Below, one piece after another: positions 35,220-37,392 of a stretch of DNA of 37,392 bases. Below the pieces are notes generated by a model that had not been told where the DNA came from, made no database searches, and saw nothing but the letters and a program-made list of their open reading frames with translations. Origin of the DNA: an uncultured Chitinophagaceae bacterium. GTDB taxonomy: Bacteria; Bacteroidota; Bacteroidia; Chitinophagales; Chitinophagaceae. The DNA is taken from contig CAITVK010000041.1 of assembly GCA_903895845.1 (NCBI GenBank), positions 1 through 37,392 on the forward strand, read 5' to 3'. The position numbers were made by a program, and so were the translations under genes. How positions within the stretch are numbered: position 1 is the stretch's first letter; every line of letters starts with the position of its first letter.

Positions 35220-36452
35220 TTACTCCAATGTCTTCAAAGATTTGCTGATAATCCCTACACACTCCATTATCTGTTCTTTTGTAATGATTAATGGTGGTGC
35301 AAAACGGATCTTATCTCCGTGAGTAGGTTTTGCCAATAATCCATTGTCCCTCAATGCCAGACACAAATCCCATGAAGCATCAGGGTTCTCGTGTTGTATT
35401 ACGATGGCATTCAGCAACCCTTTTCCACGAACAGTTTTAATTAATGGGGAATTCAGTTTCACCAGTTCTTCCCTCAATAATTGTCCCATTGCTTCGGCGT
35501 TCTCAGCCATTTTTTCTTCTTTCAACACTTTCAACGAAGCAATAGCTACTGCACTAGCCAATGGATTTCCTCCATAAGTACTTCCATGTTCACCTGGTTT
35601 AATGGTGAGCATGATCTCGTTGTTGGCAAGTATTGCCGCAACGGGCATAGTACCTCCACTAAGTGCTTTTCCCAATATCAATATGTCGGGCTTCACGTTT
35701 TCATGGTCGCAAGCCAATACTTTTCCTGTTCTGCAAAGACCTGTTTGTATTTCATCGGCTATAAAGAGGACATTATATTTAGTACATAGTTCCCTCACTT
35801 TTGTCAGATAGCCTTCATCAGGAATCACTACACCTGCTTCGCCCTGGATTGGTTCTACCATAAAGGCTGCAACGTTAGAATCCTTCAAAGCAGTTTCCAA
35901 AGCAACTGTGTCATTGTATGGAACAAGTGCAAAACCTGGCATAAACGGACCAAAGTCTTTGTAACTGCTAGGGTCTGTAGAAGACGAGATGGCAGCGAGT
36001 GTACGACCCCAGAAGTTACCTTCTGCAAATATTACTTTCGCTTGATTTACGGGTACGCCCTTGTGTTTGTATGCCCAGCGTCTTGCCAATTTAATAGCAG
36101 TCTCACCCCCTTCAACGCCAGTATTCATTGGCAATACTTTGTCGTAACCAAAAAACTCGGTTATATACTTTTCGTATTCCCCCAAAATATTGTTATGAAA
36201 AGCCCGGGAGGTAAGGGTTAATGTTTGGGCTTGCTTTGTAAGTGCTTCGATGATTGTTGGATGACAATGTCCTTGATTAACGGCTGAGTAGCCGCTTAAA
36301 AAATCATAGTACTTCTTGCCATCCACATCGGTGAGGTAAACGCCCTTTCCTTCGGATAAAACTACTGGAAGCGGATGATAGTTGTGTGCGCCAAACTTGT
36401 CCTCCAGTTCCAGATAATAATTACTCTTTTCAGATAATGTATGTGTATTCAT
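35220..36452 (-). CDS. rocD: Ornithine aminotransferase
   Basis: 410 aa class III PLP aminotransferase. It converts ornithine and 2-oxoglutarate to glutamate-5-semialdehyde and glutamate, linking arginine and proline metabolism. Motifs: [20 protein letters not shown] and [16 protein letters not shown] near 50-65, [17 protein letters not shown] near 110-126 (PLP phosphate loop), [14 protein letters not shown] near 198, [14 protein letters not shown] near 230 (Asp233 of ADE contacts the PLP nitrogen) and the Schiff-base Lys262 in [10 protein letters not shown]. The [10 protein letters not shown] and [11 protein letters not shown] segments distinguish ornithine aminotransferase from other class III enzymes. 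It is monocistronic, ended by a clear hairpin terminator. Confidence 0.95.
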   Translation of the reverse strand: MNTHTLSEKSNYYLELEDKFGAHNYHPLPVVLSEGKGVYLTDVDGKKYYDFLSGYSAVNQGHCHPTIIEALTKQAQTLTLTSRAFHNNILGEYEKYITEFFGYDKVLPMNTGVEGGETAIKLARRWAYKHKGVPVNQAKVIFAEGNFWGRTLAAISSSTDPSSYKDFGPFMPGFALVPYNDTVALETALKDSNVAAFMVEPIQGEAGVVIPDEGYLTKVRELCTKYNVLFIADEIQTGLCRTGKVLACDHENVKPDILILGKALSGGTMPVAAILANNEIMLTIKPGEHGSTYGGNPLASAVAIASLKVLKEEKMAENAEAMGQLLREELVKLNSPLIKTVRGKGLLNAIVIQHENPDASWDLCLALRDNGLLAKPTHGDKIRFAPPLIITKEQIMECVGIISKSLKTLE

Positions 36453-36899
36453 TCGTTTGTTGTTAATGCGTGAAAACTCCCCTTGCCTCAGCTGTAAACT
36501 GAATGACGATTGAGTTGAAATAATAAGAATTTGTCTTGCTAAAGTTGCGTTAGACAGGTGCTAAAAAGATTGCTTGTAATAAAGAATAATCACAACCCAA
36601 AGGGATGATCGAGAAAGTCTAAATTCGAAAGAAGAAATAACATATCACCTGATTAGGAGCGCAAGATAATAAATTGTAATGGAATGAACACCCTTTTGAT
36701 GATGATAACCTTTACAAAAGTTATCAGTCACTATTTGCAAGCGCTGTTGTCTTTCCTTCAAAATGGGAATGAATACTCATTATTTGAGTGATGAATGGCA
36801 TTTATTGTGCGATTTATGTGCTTTTTGCAAAACTCATTCGTCCCTGAACAAACCAAAATAGTCCAAAATCAGCCTTTTTTGCTGGAGGAAAAGTTTTGA
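36453..36899. other. Intergenic region upstream of rocD
   Basis: No gene is seen in about 450 bp. It holds a 22-bp imperfect palindrome at 36704-36725 and a minus-strand ATTATCTTGCGC near 36660 that loosely resembles a -7 box and shares a 12-bp core with 30127-30163. At its right end GGAGG (36885-36889) precedes the first ATG of the array. Nothing else is supported. Confidence 0.5.
36704..36725. promoter_or_regulatory. Possible operator palindrome
   Basis: GATAACCTTT, two central bases, AAAAGTTATC: nine of ten positions pair. The size and symmetry suit a dimeric regulator site, but it is 250 bp from rocD and no regulator gene is adjacent. Confidence 0.25.
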
Positions 36900-37198
36900 A
36901 ATGTCTCAAATTGAATATGACATGTCTGAGATTGCACTTGATTTTCCTGAGATTGCATTTGATTGGTCTTAGATTGAATATTACACGCCTTAAACCTTGT
37001 ATTACAAATGTTTTATCCTGTATTACACGCCTTAAATCTTGTATTACAAGTGTTTTATCCTGTGTTACACGTCTTAAATGCTGTATTACACGGGTTTTAT
37101 CTTGTATTACACGTCTTAAACCTTGTATTACAAGTGTTTTATCTTGTATTACACGTCTTAAATGCTGTATTACACGGGTTTTATGGTATGTTACATGA
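36900..37198. repeat. About fourteen 21-bp tandem units with TGTATTACA cores
   Basis: TGTRTTACA recurs at 36998, 37019, 37040, 37061, 37082, 37103, 37124, 37145 and 37166, always 21 bp apart, with weaker forms at 36977 and 37187. The core is a perfect odd palindrome (TGTA-T-TACA). Between cores two alternating flanks occur, CGTCTTAAA and AGTGTTTTAT types. To the left a different-looking sequence keeps the same step (ATTG at 36910, 36931, 36952, 36973). Two + frames stay open through the array because of the period. No spacers and no flanking CRISPR genes are present. Confidence 0.9.
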
Positions 37199-37392
37199 AA
37201 TGAGAGGAGATTTTAAATTTTGTGTGTTTACAGAAACTACTTTTCACTCTCTGTTTCCTTTGTTTTTTCTTTGTGAACTTAGTGGTAAAGCTGCTGACAG
37301 TTATTGTTGTTGATATGAAATAAACAGCTTTATTCTACTTTTTTGCCTCAAAGCCGGCGGGCTTCGTACTTACAACGCCACTACGGTTAACC
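37199..37392. other. Right edge, nothing recognised
   Basis: About 190 bp after the array with no supported gene, RNA or repeat. The sequence changes from T-rich to more GC-rich after 37350 (GCCGGCGGGC), which may mark the approach of the next gene. Confidence 0.4.

Noticed and set aside
36896-37313. Two overlapping ~100-codon + strand frames
   Set aside because: Products of the 21-bp array; one starts at TTG and neither has a recognisable domain.

Overview
The window looks like chromosomal DNA of a Bacteroidota bacterium, most likely of the class Chitinophagia (the class is inference). Pointers are a PorP/SprF-type protein with a type B gliding-motility C-terminal adhesin (type IX secretion), large Ig/PKD surface proteins, A-rich leaders without Shine-Dalgarno sites, TAnnTTTG-like promoter boxes, and intergenic 'cacaaagacac' and 'gagttat' repeats. 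No tRNA, rRNA, CRISPR array or insertion sequence was recognised.

Layout. 1-3701 (-): the N-terminal 1233 codons of a secreted adhesin with five Ig-like repeats, cut by the left edge. 3702-4502: intergenic, with a candidate promoter, a 24-codon ORF and nine 42-bp tandem units. 4503-10683 (+): an unrecognised 317-aa protein, an M1 metallopeptidase with an extra C-terminal region, a DUF1566-type lipoprotein, nadC and a SUI1-family factor. 10701-11840 (-): a secreted phytase/esterase-like protein. 11958-21839 (-): an exopolysaccharide operon in the order Wza-like exporter, Wzc-like kinase, GT-D-like protein, GT4, Wzy-like polymerase, GT-A transferase, GT4, GT2. 22048-26790 (-): a type B T9SS adhesin abutting its PorP/SprF partner. 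26862-28952 (-): recG. 29111-31503 (-): two hypothetical lipoproteins separated by an island of decayed, duplicated sequence that holds a 21-bp tandem array. 31588-36452 (-): ispH, dxs and rocD. 36900-37198: a third array, again with a 21-bp period.

How the parts work together. The Wza/Wzc/Wzy set with five glycosyltransferase-like proteins can regulate, polymerise and export a surface polysaccharide, but no Wzx flippase or priming transferase lies in the window, so those must be elsewhere. The adhesin/SprF pair just upstream suggests a cell-surface locus. IspH and Dxs are two steps of the MEP isoprenoid pathway.

The least explained structure is the set of three intergenic tandem arrays. Their sequences are unrelated, yet their periods are 42, 21 and 21 bp (two helical turns or a multiple), and each carries small palindromes in register. 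I do not recognise a described family that fits. They are the best candidates for something new here.
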